A stretch of DNA of 64,000 bases from Rhizobium sullae. Lineage in GTDB: Bacteria; Pseudomonadota; Alphaproteobacteria; Rhizobiales; Rhizobiaceae. Position 1 is the stretch's first letter. Each line of letters starts with the position of its first letter. The position numbers and the translations under genes are program-made. A model generated the notes under the pieces. The model was given only the letters and a program-made list of their open reading frames with translations, did no database searches and was not told where the DNA came from. Below, one piece after another: positions 1 to 8,508 of the stretch. The stretch spans positions 496,001 to 560,000 of the forward strand of contig NZ_CP104143.1 of NCBI RefSeq assembly GCF_025200715.1, given 5' to 3'.

Positions 1-1857
1 ACTGACCTTCTCGACAAGTATAATGCGTCCTTTACCGATCAGGAAAAGCAGGCGATCAAGGATACCGACTATTACAGTGCGGCGATCGCCAATGTGCAGT
101 CTGTCGATGATCTCATCAATAACACGCGGCTGCGGGCCTATGTGCTGGAGACGTTCGGCATTGATACGACCTACGCGTCCAAGCAGTTTCTGCGCGATGT
201 GCTGACGAGCGATCTCAACGATCCGAACAGCGTGGTGAACCTTCAGGGCGGCGAGAAATACCAGGCGCTTGCGGCGCAGTTCAATTTCAATGCCGATGGC
301 ACGGTGAATGGCTCGGCCCAGACGGCGACCCAGAAAAACACGGTCATGGAGCAGTACAATCTGAATTCGTCGACCGTCATTGTCGACAACGACGTGTTTC
401 CGGATATCGTCTATACGACGAAGGCCGCCGCCGACTACAACAAGACCTATTACGAATCCAAGATCAAGACGGTCACCAATGTCGACAGCCTCATCGCCGA
501 CGAGCGCCTGACTGACTACATCAGGGCCGCTTACAGTCTTGGCCCGAGCAGCTTCGGCACGGACTTGAGCGATGCGGCCTTGAGGCAAATCCTTGTCGAT
601 CCGGCCTATGCCAATACGATGGGCGCCACGGCTGTCTATCAGGCATTCGCCTTCGAGGCTGATGGAAGCGTCCTCGGGACGGATGGCCCGCAATCGGACT
701 CCCTGATCCAGGCGACTTCCGTAAATTACATGGCCCGTTACGACGACGAGGCGAAAGCGGCCATCGAGGAAATCGTCGCCAACTACAAGACACGTATGTC
801 CGATACCAGGACGCTGAACAATTTCTCCGACGTCGACAGCGTCAACGATTTCCTGAACAACAACAAGACCGGCGATCTAGACAAGACGAACGACGATCTG
901 CCCGACCTCTATCAGGTTGCGCTTCAGGCTTTCGGCTTGACGGAGGCGGCGCTGCCGAAATCCGTCATGCGCAAGCTGCTGGCAAGCGATCCTTACGACC
1001 CCGAGGGCTATGTCGCATCCTTCAAAGACGACCGCATAACCCAATTGGCAAGGGCCTTCAATTTCGATAGCGAAGGTAACGCGTCAATCCAGCTGCAGGC
1101 ACTGTCACCCGCGGCGATGGCCAAGTATGCGACGACCTATAAGTCGCATGTAATCATGCTGATGAAGGACGGTCCCCTGAAGGATAAGGCATCCAAGGAT
1201 GCGACCGAGGAAGTCGACTATTTCGCCAAGACCATGGAATCGGTGCAGTCCCTCGATGATTTCCTGGAGGACGACCGGTTGACCGGTCTGATTCTCAAAT
1301 CCGTCGGTCTCGATCCCAAGGATTACGACGAAGAGACGCTGAAGAAGATATTCACGTCCGATCCCGACAATGCAAAGAGCTATCTGAACACCAAGGCTGA
1401 CTCGAAATTCAAGAACATCGTCGCCGACTTTAACTTCGACACAGCTGGCGATCTCACGCGCGCCAAGCTGGGCACCGTTCAGGATCAAGGTGCGCTCGAT
1501 CGCACCCAGGATGCCTATCTGCGGCAGACGCTCGAGACGCAGGAAGGCGCGACGAACGATGGAACCCGCCTCGCACTTTACTTCGCCCGCAAGGCGCCAG
1601 ACATCACCTCGCTCTACTCCATCCTGGGCGACAAGGCGCTTTTCCAGGTCGTCACCACCGCCTACAACCTGCCAAGCCAGATATCGAGCATGGATGTCAC
1701 CAAGCAGGTCGATCTGCTGAAGCGTTTCGTCGACCTAGAGGACCTGTCTGACTCGAAGAAGGTCGACAAGCTGGTGAAGCGTTTCACGGCGATGTACGAT
1801 ATTCAGAATGTCACGACGCAATCGCCGGCACTGCAGATTCTGACCGGTGGCGGCTAA
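1..1857 (+). CDS. DUF1217 family protein, 5' end outside the window
   Basis: The frame is already open at base 1, so the gene begins upstream; 618 codons are visible. The protein is built from about five diverged units of 100-130 residues. Each opens with a phrase such as VQSVDDLINNTRL, VTNVDSLIADERL or VQSLDDFLEDDRL, continues through a [LI]-x-DP segment, and closes with an F-NF--[DE]G motif. This matches DUF1217, a rhizobial family usually found beside flagellar genes. There is no transmembrane segment in the visible part. A motility role is inferred from where the family normally occurs, not from this sequence. No biochemical function is known to me. Confidence 0.75.
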   Translation, partial: TDLLDKYNASFTDQEKQAIKDTDYYSAAIANVQSVDDLINNTRLRAYVLETFGIDTTYASKQFLRDVLTSDLNDPNSVVNLQGGEKYQALAAQFNFNADGTVNGSAQTATQKNTVMEQYNLNSSTVIVDNDVFPDIVYTTKAAADYNKTYYESKIKTVTNVDSLIADERLTDYIRAAYSLGPSSFGTDLSDAALRQILVDPAYANTMGATAVYQAFAFEADGSVLGTDGPQSDSLIQATSVNYMARYDDEAKAAIEEIVANYKTRMSDTRTLNNFSDVDSVNDFLNNNKTGDLDKTNDDLPDLYQVALQAFGLTEAALPKSVMRKLLASDPYDPEGYVASFKDDRITQLARAFNFDSEGNASIQLQALSPAAMAKYATTYKSHVIMLMKDGPLKDKASKDATEEVDYFAKTMESVQSLDDFLEDDRLTGLILKSVGLDPKDYDEETLKKIFTSDPDNAKSYLNTKADSKFKNIVADFNFDTAGDLTRAKLGTVQDQGALDRTQDAYLRQTLETQEGATNDGTRLALYFARKAPDITSLYSILGDKALFQVVTTAYNLPSQISSMDVTKQVDLLKRFVDLEDLSDSKKVDKLVKRFTAMYDIQNVTTQSPALQILTGGG

Positions 1858-1869
1858 GTCGCCACGTTT

Positions 1870-3300
1870 TTACTCCACATTGACCACTTTCCCTGGGTTC
1901 ATGATGTTCGCCGGATCGAAGACGCGCTTGATGCGGCGCATCAGATCGATCTCGATGGCGGGGCGGATCGCGGCAAGTTCGTCGCGCTTCAGCTGGCCGA
2001 TGCCGTGCTCTGCCGAGATCGAGCCGCCGTGAGAGAGCACGATGCCGTGCACGATCTCGTTCATCTCATGCCAGCGGGCAATGAAGGCGTCCTTGTCGGC
2101 GCCGACCGGCTGGGAAATGTTGTAGTGAATATTGCCGTCGCCCATGTGGCCGAACCCGCAGATGCGAGCACCGGGCATTGCCGCCATGACGGCATCGCCG
2201 GCCTCCTGCATGAAATGCGGGATCTTCGAGACCGGCACGGAGACATCGTGCTTGATCGAGCCGCCTTCTGGCTTCTGGGCTTCCGACATGCTCTCGCGCA
2301 TGTGCCAGAGCGCCTTCTGCTGCGCGACGGAGGAGGCAATCGCCGCGTCCTGCACGAGTCCGGCTTCAAACCCCTGTTCAAGCAGCGCATTCATCATCCG
2401 CTCGGCGGTCTCGGCTGAATCCGAGGTCGAGATGTCGATCAGCACATACCACGGGTAAGCCGTTTCCAGCGGATCGCGCACGCCCTCGATATGCTTGGCG
2501 GTGATCTCGACGCCGAAACGCGGCATCAGTTCGAAGCCGGTCAACGAGGTGCCGCAGAGGCTGCCCGCGAGATTGAAGAGGGCAAGCGCCTCCTCCACGG
2601 AGTTGAGCCCTGCGAAGGCGACCTGATGGCCAAGTGGCTGCGGGTAAAGCTTGAGGACGGCACCGGTGATGATGCCGAGCGTGCCTTCGGCGCCGATGAA
2701 GAGATCGCGAAGATCGTAGCCGGTGTTATCCTTCTTCAGGCGGCGCAGGCCGTCCCAGATTTCGCCGGTTGGCAGCACGACTTCGAGGCCGAGGCAGAGC
2801 TGGCGCATGTTGCCGTATGCCAGCACCGCCGTTCCGCCGGCATTGGTGGAGAGGTTACCGCCAATCCGGCAGGAGCCTTCGGCACCGAGCGAAAGAGGGA
2901 AAAGCTTTCCATGCGCCTCGGCCGTCTTCTGCACGTCGGCAAGGATCGCGCCGCCGTCGGCAACCAGCACGTTCGCCACCGGATCGACGTCGCGGATCCT
3001 GTTCATGCGTTCGAGCGAGATGATGATGTCCGACTTGCCCTCACGCGGCGTCTGGCCGCCGACAAGGCCGGTATTGCCGGTCTGCGGCACGACCGCCGCG
3101 CCGGTTTCCGTCGCAAGCTTCAGGATCGCCGAAACTTCCTCGACGTTCGCCGGCTTGAGCAGGAGAGGGGAGGAACCGTGATAAAGCCCGCGGTTCTCGA
3201 TCAGGTGCGGCGCAAGCTCGGCCTCGCTGCGCAGCGCGTATTTCTCGCCGACGATGGCGGCGAAGCGGTCAAGAAGTTCGGGGGAGACGGCAGCGCTCAT
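1870..3300 (-). CDS. FAD-binding oxidoreductase, GlcD/D-2-hydroxyacid dehydrogenase type
   Basis: Predicted 476-residue flavoprotein oxidising a D-2-hydroxyacid such as D-lactate or D-2-hydroxyglutarate. The N-terminal half is an FAD_binding_4 (PCMH) domain with PQTGNTGLVGGQTP and GTLGIITGAVLKLYP. The C-terminal half is FAD-oxidase_C with GHMGDGNIHYN and the closing SAEHGIGQLKRDEL and FDPANIMNPGKVV. I chose the ATG at 3300 because AGGAAGGA lies 9 nt upstream; the in-frame ATG at 3309 would sit directly on that ribosome-binding site. It follows the Sua5 gene on the same strand with a gap of about 20 bases, so co-transcription is likely. The exact substrate cannot be read from sequence. Confidence 0.87.
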   Translation of the reverse strand: MSAAVSPELLDRFAAIVGEKYALRSEAELAPHLIENRGLYHGSSPLLLKPANVEEVSAILKLATETGAAVVPQTGNTGLVGGQTPREGKSDIIISLERMNRIRDVDPVANVLVADGGAILADVQKTAEAHGKLFPLSLGAEGSCRIGGNLSTNAGGTAVLAYGNMRQLCLGLEVVLPTGEIWDGLRRLKKDNTGYDLRDLFIGAEGTLGIITGAVLKLYPQPLGHQVAFAGLNSVEEALALFNLAGSLCGTSLTGFELMPRFGVEITAKHIEGVRDPLETAYPWYVLIDISTSDSAETAERMMNALLEQGFEAGLVQDAAIASSVAQQKALWHMRESMSEAQKPEGGSIKHDVSVPVSKIPHFMQEAGDAVMAAMPGARICGFGHMGDGNIHYNISQPVGADKDAFIARWHEMNEIVHGIVLSHGGSISAEHGIGQLKRDELAAIRPAIEIDLMRRIKRVFDPANIMNPGKVVNVE

Positions 3301-3319
3301 CGAGCTCATTCCTTCCTGG

Positions 3320-4297
3320 TTATTCGTCACGCGGCCCGGCAGCGCGCCGCAAACGGTCGTTGATCGCTTCGCCAAGACCCTCGTCCGGTATCGGCGAAAA
3401 GGCGATCGTTGCTGCGCCGCTGGCATCGGCCTTTTTCATGTAGTCGAAAAGATTGGCTGCCGCCTCGGCCAGATCGCCGCGGGGGCTGAGGTTGAGCACT
3501 ATGGCGGCTTCGCTGGCACCCACGACATCGGTAGAGCCAAAGGCAATCAGGGCCTCGTCGCGTGTGACGGCTCCGGCATCGAGACGGACGTTGGCACCCG
3601 GCGCATAATGCGAGGCAAGCATGCCGGGAGCCTCGATCGCCGCTGATGCCTTTCCGGCGCGCCGCAGCCGCTTGCCGGCGACGCGTTCGATCTCGGAAGC
3701 CGGAAGCCCGCCGGGCCGCAGAAGCTTCAACTCGCCGTCCTCCACCTTGACGATGGTGGATTCGACGCCCACGGTGCTGGCGCCGGCATCGATGATGAGC
3801 TTGATCTTGCTGCCGAGATCGGCGTCGACATGCGCGGCGCTGGTGGCGCTGATCCTGCCGGATGTGTTGGCGCTGGGCGCTGCGAGCGGCTTGCCGAAGG
3901 CGCGGATCAGATCGCCCGCAAATCCCTTCGGCACGCGGATGCCGACCGTATCCAGACCGGCGGTTGCCAGCGCATGGATATGGCTATCCGCCTTCAAGGG
4001 CAGGACGAGCGTCAGCGGCCCCGGCCAGAAGGCTTCCGCCAACGCGCGCGAAACCGGATCGAACTCCGCATAGTCCTCTGCCATCGCAAGGTCGCTCATA
4101 TGGCAGATCAGCGGATTGAAGCGCGGCCGTCCCTTGGTCTCGTAGATACGGGTTATCGCCGCCGCATTGGTGGCATCGGCGGCAAGGCCGTAGACGGTCT
4201 CGGTCGGGATGGCGACCGGAAAACCTTCCGAAAGCACGGCGGCCGCCATTTGCAGCGCTTCATCTCGATGTTCTGCGATGTCGATTATACGTGCCAT
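3320..4297 (-). CDS. sua5: Threonylcarbamoyl-AMP synthase, Sua5 type
   Basis: 325-residue enzyme that makes threonylcarbamoyl-AMP from threonine, bicarbonate and ATP for the t6A37 modification of ANN-decoding tRNAs. The YrdC domain (about residues 10-200) carries PTETVYGLA, KGRPRFNPLI and SANTSGRISAT. The extra C-terminal Sua5 domain ends with a MLASHYAPGA motif, which separates Sua5 from the shorter YrdC/TsaC form. The start at 4297 is set by the conserved MARIIDI opening; upstream residues in the same frame are compositionally unlike protein. The FAD oxidoreductase gene follows on the same strand. Confidence 0.93.
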   Translation of the reverse strand: MARIIDIAEHRDEALQMAAAVLSEGFPVAIPTETVYGLAADATNAAAITRIYETKGRPRFNPLICHMSDLAMAEDYAEFDPVSRALAEAFWPGPLTLVLPLKADSHIHALATAGLDTVGIRVPKGFAGDLIRAFGKPLAAPSANTSGRISATSAAHVDADLGSKIKLIIDAGASTVGVESTIVKVEDGELKLLRPGGLPASEIERVAGKRLRRAGKASAAIEAPGMLASHYAPGANVRLDAGAVTRDEALIAFGSTDVVGASEAAIVLNLSPRGDLAEAAANLFDYMKKADASGAATIAFSPIPDEGLGEAINDRLRRAAGPRDE

Positions 4298-4353
4298 GTA
4301 CCGCCCGTTGTTTCCAGGCAGTCCCATAGGCCTTTGAAAGCTTTCGATCAATA

Positions 4354-4971
4354 TCAGAGCTGGCGGATGATTTCGCGAAGCTGTTCGTTGCGCGCGCCGA
4401 GCAGAAGCACGTTCCTGATGGCCACCTGCGGATCGTCGGTTCTGAAGAGCACGCCGTTGCCGCGAATGGAGCGGTCGATCGTCATTTTCTCCGGCGTATG
4501 TTCGCCCGGCTTGATCGCGACGGCGAAATACATGCGGGAATATTTGATATCGATGTGATGGAAGAAATTGTCGTTGTCGCCGATGTCTGCATAGAAGTTG
4601 GCGATGTAGAAGGCCCAACTGACGTCCTCGTAGCGGTCGAACTTTGTGCGGGCGGCCGTGACATGGCAGTAGCCGAGATGCGGGCTGTCGGCGAGCGTGC
4701 GGTGAAACACCATCTTGGGAAACTGGATCGTGCGGTGGAAGCCGTTGATCTGCTGATGCGCCTTGATGCCTGCCGTTTGCAGCTTCCGGCCGGTTTTCTC
4801 GCTTACTTCCTTATGCGTCAGGTAGCGGCGTTCTTCGGCGAGCCAGTGCGCCCGATCGCGAGTGATCTTGCCGGTGCGGAGAAATTCGGAATGCGGTGCG
4901 GCAGGTCTCTTGTCCTGTGGCCTGGCATCTTCTTTGGCGTCGAAATAGCGAAGTTTCGCCATGGCTCGCAT
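4354..4971 (-). CDS. Conserved hypothetical protein of about 205 residues
   Basis: A soluble, rather basic protein with no signal peptide or membrane segment. It opens MRAMAKLRYFDAKED and has a middle section rich in aromatic residues (YEDVSWAFYIANFYADIGDNDNFF). I think it belongs to a Rhizobiales-only domain of unknown function (DUF6656-like), but I cannot confirm that. Two starts are possible: ATG at 4971 or ATG at 4962 (MAKLRYF). A TTAA-N7-TTAA box lies about 45-55 nt upstream, suggesting CtrA control. It may be co-transcribed with sua5, whose start is 56 nt downstream of its stop. Confidence 0.7.
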   Translation of the reverse strand: MRAMAKLRYFDAKEDARPQDKRPAAPHSEFLRTGKITRDRAHWLAEERRYLTHKEVSEKTGRKLQTAGIKAHQQINGFHRTIQFPKMVFHRTLADSPHLGYCHVTAARTKFDRYEDVSWAFYIANFYADIGDNDNFFHHIDIKYSRMYFAVAIKPGEHTPEKMTIDRSIRGNGVLFRTDDPQVAIRNVLLLGARNEQLREIIRQL

Positions 4972-5013
4972 TCCATCTGCTTTGTTCGATAAGGGAAGAA
5001 TAGAAGTTTATGC

Positions 5014-5028
5014 TTAATGGCCTGTTAA
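5014..5028 (-). promoter_or_regulatory. Candidate CtrA-binding box
   Basis: TTAA, seven bases, TTAA: an exact match to the core of the alphaproteobacterial CtrA recognition sequence. It lies 43-57 nt upstream of the possible starts of the unknown gene at 4354-4971. The core is palindromic, so it could also act on the plus-strand oxygenase, whose start is more than 300 nt away. Functional assignment is inference. Confidence 0.4.
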
Positions 5029-5133
5029 ACCCGTCTCTTGCGCATGATGGTGGGCGCCCGTAGCGAAAGGGCGTCGCAGATGCGATAATGCGCTGGAGGG
5101 CGGTTGATTCCGCCGTCATATTTGAACTTTTCG

Positions 5134-5222
5134 GATGTCGCATTTGAAGGCTTCGCGGCGGGGATGCCGAAAATCATCTTGCCTCGCCGCGCTGTCGTCA
5201 ATTTCGAAGCCGATGTCGCATT
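5134..5222 (+). promoter_or_regulatory. Direct repeats upstream of the oxygenase gene
   Basis: GATGTCGCATT occurs at 5134-5144 and again at 5212-5222, 78 bp apart, in the leader of the GbcA-like gene. Paired direct repeats are typical of AraC-family activators, which control quaternary-amine oxygenases in other bacteria. No regulator gene is next to this site, so the assignment is weak. Confidence 0.2.
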
Positions 5223-5344
5223 ACAACCAAGCCGCAATCATGGCCGGTGTTTAAATGGCGCCATGATAATTCTCCCGCACGGAGAAGAAGCGGGCGCCTC
5301 CATCCCGCCTTCGCGGCGGCGGCCTATGGCACGAGGATAAGCAG

Positions 5345-6589
5345 ATGGATATTCGCAGCAACGTTTTGCGGCAGCTCAGGAACCGGCACGCAGGCTTCAG
5401 CCTTGAGCAGCCTTTCTATATCGACGAAGATTACTTCAAGCTCGATATGGAGATGATCTACTATCGAGACTGGCTGTTCATGGGCCACGATTGCGAACTG
5501 CCGAAGCCGGGCGCCTATTTCACCGTTCAGATCGGCCAGTATCCGGTTGTGATCGTCCGTGGCCGCGACAACGTCATCCGTGCCTTCCACAACAGCTGCC
5601 GCCATCGCGGCTCGCGCGTCTGCACCAAGGAGCACGGCTCGTCGGTCCGTCTCGTCTGTCCCTATCACCAGTGGACGTATGACCTCGACGGCAAGCTCGC
5701 CTTTGCCCGCCACATGGGGGATGATTTCGACAAGAGCGGCTACAGCCTGAAGCCCGTGCATTGCGAGAGCTTCGCGGGCTACATCTTCATCTGCCTGGCT
5801 GACACGGCGCCGGACTTCCAGCCGGTTCGCGACATGGTCAGCCCCTATATGCTTCCCCACCGTCTCAGCGAAGGCAAGGTCGCCTTCCAAAGCACCATTA
5901 TCGAGAAGGGCAACTGGAAGCTCGTCTGGGAAAACAATCGCGAGTGCTACCACTGCGCCGCCAACCATCCCGAACTCTGCCGCACCTATCCGGAAGCCCC
6001 GAGCGTCACGGGTACGGACGGAGGTGCCGACGATCCGGAAATCGCCGGTCATTGGGCGCGCTGCGAGGCGGCGGGCCTTCCGAGCAAGTTCCAGATCTCG
6101 CCCGACGGCCAGTTCCGCACGGCCCGCATGCCGCTGATCGAGGATGCCGAAAGCTACACCATGTCCGGCCGCCCGGCCGTCAAGCGCAAGCTGTCCGAGG
6201 ACGTCACAATCGACCGCATCGGCACCATGCTGCTCTTCCACTATCCGACGACATGGAACCACCTGCTCGGCGACCACGCGATCACCTTCCGCGTGCTGCC
6301 GCTCAGCGCCAACGAAACAGCCGTCACGACGAAGTGGATCGTGCACAAGGACGCCGTCGAGGGCGTGGACTACAATCTCGAGGAACTGACGCACGTCTGG
6401 ACGGAAACCAACGACCAGGATCGCCGCATCGTCGAGGAAAATGCCTTCGGCATTCACTCACCGGCCTATGAGCCCGGTCCCTATTCGATGCTCCACGAAG
6501 GGGGCGTCATGCAGTTCCTCGAATGGTATTCGAACTTCATGGTGAACCGCCTCCAGGGCGACCAGGCGCAGCTTTCCGTCGTTGCCTGA
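5345..6589 (+). CDS. gbcA: Rieske non-haem iron oxygenase alpha subunit, GbcA-like
   Basis: 414-residue terminal oxygenase of the ring-hydroxylating family. The Rieske [2Fe-2S] ligands are C85, H87, C105 and H108 (CRHRG and CPYHQW). The mononuclear iron site is in NNRECYHCAANHPE, with H203 and H208 as ligands and E200 nearby. This NNRECYHC-HPE signature and the overall layout match glycine-betaine monooxygenase (GbcA) and stachydrine-demethylase-like enzymes more closely than aromatic dioxygenases. The enzyme needs a ferredoxin/flavin reductase such as GbcB, and none is adjacent. The substrate (glycine betaine, stachydrine or carnitine) is therefore uncertain. The ATG at 5345 follows GAGGATAAGCAG. 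Confidence 0.82.
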   Translation: MDIRSNVLRQLRNRHAGFSLEQPFYIDEDYFKLDMEMIYYRDWLFMGHDCELPKPGAYFTVQIGQYPVVIVRGRDNVIRAFHNSCRHRGSRVCTKEHGSSVRLVCPYHQWTYDLDGKLAFARHMGDDFDKSGYSLKPVHCESFAGYIFICLADTAPDFQPVRDMVSPYMLPHRLSEGKVAFQSTIIEKGNWKLVWENNRECYHCAANHPELCRTYPEAPSVTGTDGGADDPEIAGHWARCEAAGLPSKFQISPDGQFRTARMPLIEDAESYTMSGRPAVKRKLSEDVTIDRIGTMLLFHYPTTWNHLLGDHAITFRVLPLSANETAVTTKWIVHKDAVEGVDYNLEELTHVWTETNDQDRRIVEENAFGIHSPAYEPGPYSMLHEGGVMQFLEWYSNFMVNRLQGDQAQLSVVA

Positions 6590-6607
6590 TTTTTCCCGTT
6601 CTGCGGA

Positions 6608-6636
6608 AAATGAACCGGTTAATCCCCGGTTCATTT
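6608..6636 (+). terminator. Hairpin after the oxygenase gene
   Basis: AAATGAACCGG pairs perfectly with CCGGTTCATTT across a 7-base loop, starting about 20 nt after the oxygenase stop codon. There is only a short T run on the 3' side, so it may be a weak terminator or an RNA-stabilising stem. Confidence 0.5.
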
Positions 6637-6744
6637 GCACTCCAGTAGAAATCCGATTCATGCCGAACGGAGCGTGTTGGGAAAGTGTTCCGCACCTCTG
6701 CGTTACCGGTGAGGCCAGATTCGCGCTTGGGATTGGAGAATACA

Positions 6745-7257
6745 ATGAATGGGCTCAGTAAGAAGATTGCGAGTGCCGTCTTTTCCGCCGTTGTCGTCCT
6801 GACGAGCTTCGTGCCGTCGCAGGCCATTCAGATGCCGGCAGCACCGCAGATCGAAAAATCGGACGTGCAGAACGTCCAGTACCGCCGCTACTATCCGCCG
6901 GGCTATCGCCCCATTTACCGTCCGGGCTATCGTCCCGGATACTACCCCGGTTACCGCCCCGCATATCGCCCGGCCTATCGTCCAGGTTGGTATGGTGGCT
7001 ATCGCGGCTACCCTTACTACCGCCGCGGCTATCGCGAGTATAACGGCTACTGGTACCCTCTGGCTGCCTTCGGCGCCGGCGCGATCATCGGCGGCGCTAT
7101 CGCTTCCCAGCCGCGCTACGTTGCCCCGCCGGCCTACAGCGGCGGCGGTGGCCATGTTGCCTGGTGCGCAAACCGCTACCGTTCATACCGCGCTTATGAC
7201 AATACGTTCCAGCCCTATAACGGCCCGCGCCAGCAGTGCTACTCGCCTTATAACTGA
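6745..7257 (+). CDS. BA14K family secreted protein with YRPGY repeats
   Basis: 170-residue exported protein. Residues 1-27 form a signal peptide ([11 protein letters not shown], cleavage near SQA-IQ). Residues about 46-95 are a low-complexity run of YRPGY/YRPAY units. A glycine/alanine-rich hydrophobic patch follows ([13 protein letters not shown]). The C-terminal 33 residues fit the BA14K domain ([12 protein letters not shown] through RQQCYSPY), with two cysteines that could form a disulphide. BA14K proteins are common in Rhizobiales and immunoreactive in Brucella; their molecular role is unclear. The ATG at 6745 is preceded by TTGGAGAATACA. A terminator follows at 7286. Confidence 0.85.
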   Translation: MNGLSKKIASAVFSAVVVLTSFVPSQAIQMPAAPQIEKSDVQNVQYRRYYPPGYRPIYRPGYRPGYYPGYRPAYRPAYRPGWYGGYRGYPYYRRGYREYNGYWYPLAAFGAGAIIGGAIASQPRYVAPPAYSGGGGHVAWCANRYRSYRAYDNTFQPYNGPRQQCYSPYN

Positions 7258-7285
7258 GGCTCGGCGTACCTTTGGATCGATCAGT

Positions 7286-7308
7286 CCGGCAGCGATGCCG
7301 GGCTTTTT
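7286..7308 (+). terminator. Rho-independent terminator between convergent genes
   Basis: CCGGCA-GCGA-TGCCGG stem-loop followed by GCTTTTT. It sits between the BA14K gene and the convergent CorA-family gene and could serve the plus-strand transcript. Confidence 0.7.
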
Positions 7309-7312
7309 CGTT

Positions 7313-8308
7313 TCAAAGAATATTGACACGCTTAAGGAGCCACCAGGCGAGCAGTACCGAAGCGACGATCAACGCGCCCGCATATGCCGTACCGCTGGCC
7401 CCTTCGGCGAAGGGGAGATTGGTGGTATTCATGCCGAAGAAGCCGGTCACCAGCGTTGGCGGCAGCAGGAAGGCGGTCATCAGCGACAGGATATAGAGGT
7501 GGCGATTGGTCTCGGAGGACTGCTTCGAGTCGATTTCCTCGTGCAGCAAGCGCGCGCGCTCCTGCAGCGCATAGATATCGTGGTCGACCGCCTCCAGCCT
7601 GCTCGTCAGCCTGCCGGCGATGTCCTCGAAGCCGAAGGGCATCTCGTCCTCGTCGGAGGCCGAGGCGCGCCGCATGAGCGTCAGCACGTTCCTGAGGTGC
7701 CGATGAAGCCGCACGATCGTGCGCCGTGCCGGCGCCAGCCGCCGTCGTTCGTCGCGAGAAACGTTGTCATAGACGAAGTCTTCGATGAGGTTCAGCTCTT
7801 CGGTGAGTTCCATCACGACGGCAATCAGCGTACGCTGGAACTCGATCACCAGTAGCTCGAAAAGGTCGACCGGCCGGGAGAATTTTGCCGAGTTCTTTTC
7901 GATCATCGCGCGTGCCCGCTCGAGGCTGCGTAGCGGCTGTAGCCGCGTGGTGATAATGAAGCGATCGGAGATCGCGAAATGCAGCCAGCCGAGATCGGCG
8001 GTGTCTTGGTCGAATTCGCGCTGGCAATCGATCAGCGTGCCGAAGAGCATCTGTTCGTCGACGGTGATCGCGGCATGTGTATCCCGCGTCGTCAGAGCCG
8101 CCTTGGCATCCTCGGAAAGGCCGTCCAGCGTATCGAGCAAGGCGGGAACTCGCGCATCGGCGAGGTTGAGATGCAGCCAGTAAAACCCTTCGCCGGACAG
8201 CAGCTCGGCCGGAAAGGCGCTGTTCTGCAGGCGTACCGCCTTGCCGCTTCCTGCCGGGAAGCTGTAGGCCCAAACGAGGCCTGGTATATTGGCGGGCAAT
8301 GTGTCCAT
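7313..8308 (-). CDS. zntB: CorA/ZntB family divalent metal transporter
   Basis: 331-residue inner-membrane protein of the 2-TM-GxN family. A long soluble alpha/beta and helical N-terminal domain is followed by two C-terminal membrane helices (YILSLMTAFLLPPTLVTGFF and AYAGALIVASVLLAWWLL) with the GMN signature (FFGMNT) in the loop between them. Length and the absence of a CorA-type MPEL motif in that loop favour the ZntB branch, which transports zinc, but Mg2+/Co2+ cannot be excluded. The start at 8308 has AGGATCG 8 nt upstream. It is divergent from the acyl-CoA dehydrogenase gene. Confidence 0.85.
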   Translation of the reverse strand: MDTLPANIPGLVWAYSFPAGSGKAVRLQNSAFPAELLSGEGFYWLHLNLADARVPALLDTLDGLSEDAKAALTTRDTHAAITVDEQMLFGTLIDCQREFDQDTADLGWLHFAISDRFIITTRLQPLRSLERARAMIEKNSAKFSRPVDLFELLVIEFQRTLIAVVMELTEELNLIEDFVYDNVSRDERRRLAPARRTIVRLHRHLRNVLTLMRRASASDEDEMPFGFEDIAGRLTSRLEAVDHDIYALQERARLLHEEIDSKQSSETNRHLYILSLMTAFLLPPTLVTGFFGMNTTNLPFAEGASGTAYAGALIVASVLLAWWLLKRVNIL

Positions 8309-8428
8309 CGGTCGCGATCCTTTCGATGCGATCAGTCTTCGTAGAGATTCTCCATGACGGTTGTTTGTGCAAGTGCGAAGGTCCGTAAACGGCAAAATAT
8401 CGCCAAATGCAGAAACACGGATTCCAAA

Positions 8429-8446
8429 TTGACGTTTACGTAAAAA
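8429..8446 (+). promoter_or_regulatory. Candidate MerR-type operator upstream of the beta-oxidation pair
   Basis: TTGACGTTTACGTAAA at 8429-8444 contains the partly palindromic core TTTACGTAAA. It resembles operators of LiuR-type MerR regulators, which control acyl-CoA and branched-chain amino-acid catabolism in proteobacteria. It lies about 65 nt before the acyl-CoA dehydrogenase start. No regulator gene is visible nearby, so the assignment rests on motif resemblance. Confidence 0.35.
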
Positions 8447-8508
8447 TCAATTAGCTCTTCCACCGGAGGCGCGGAACCATGGTTCCGTTTGAGATGCGAG
8501 GAGATGAT

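Larger units (their letters stand above)
4972..5344. other. Intergenic region between divergent genes
   Basis: 373 bases between the unknown gene on the minus strand and the Rieske oxygenase on the plus strand. It contains the TTAA-N7-TTAA box at 5014-5028 and two direct copies of GATGTCGCATT (5134-5144 and 5212-5222). I see no convincing gene: short open frames here lack both ribosome-binding sites and protein-like composition. Confidence 0.5.

Noticed and set aside
5324..6457. 377-codon minus-strand frame opposite the Rieske oxygenase
   Set aside because: Shadow of a gene with clear iron-ligand motifs; no ribosome-binding site and no recognisable protein.
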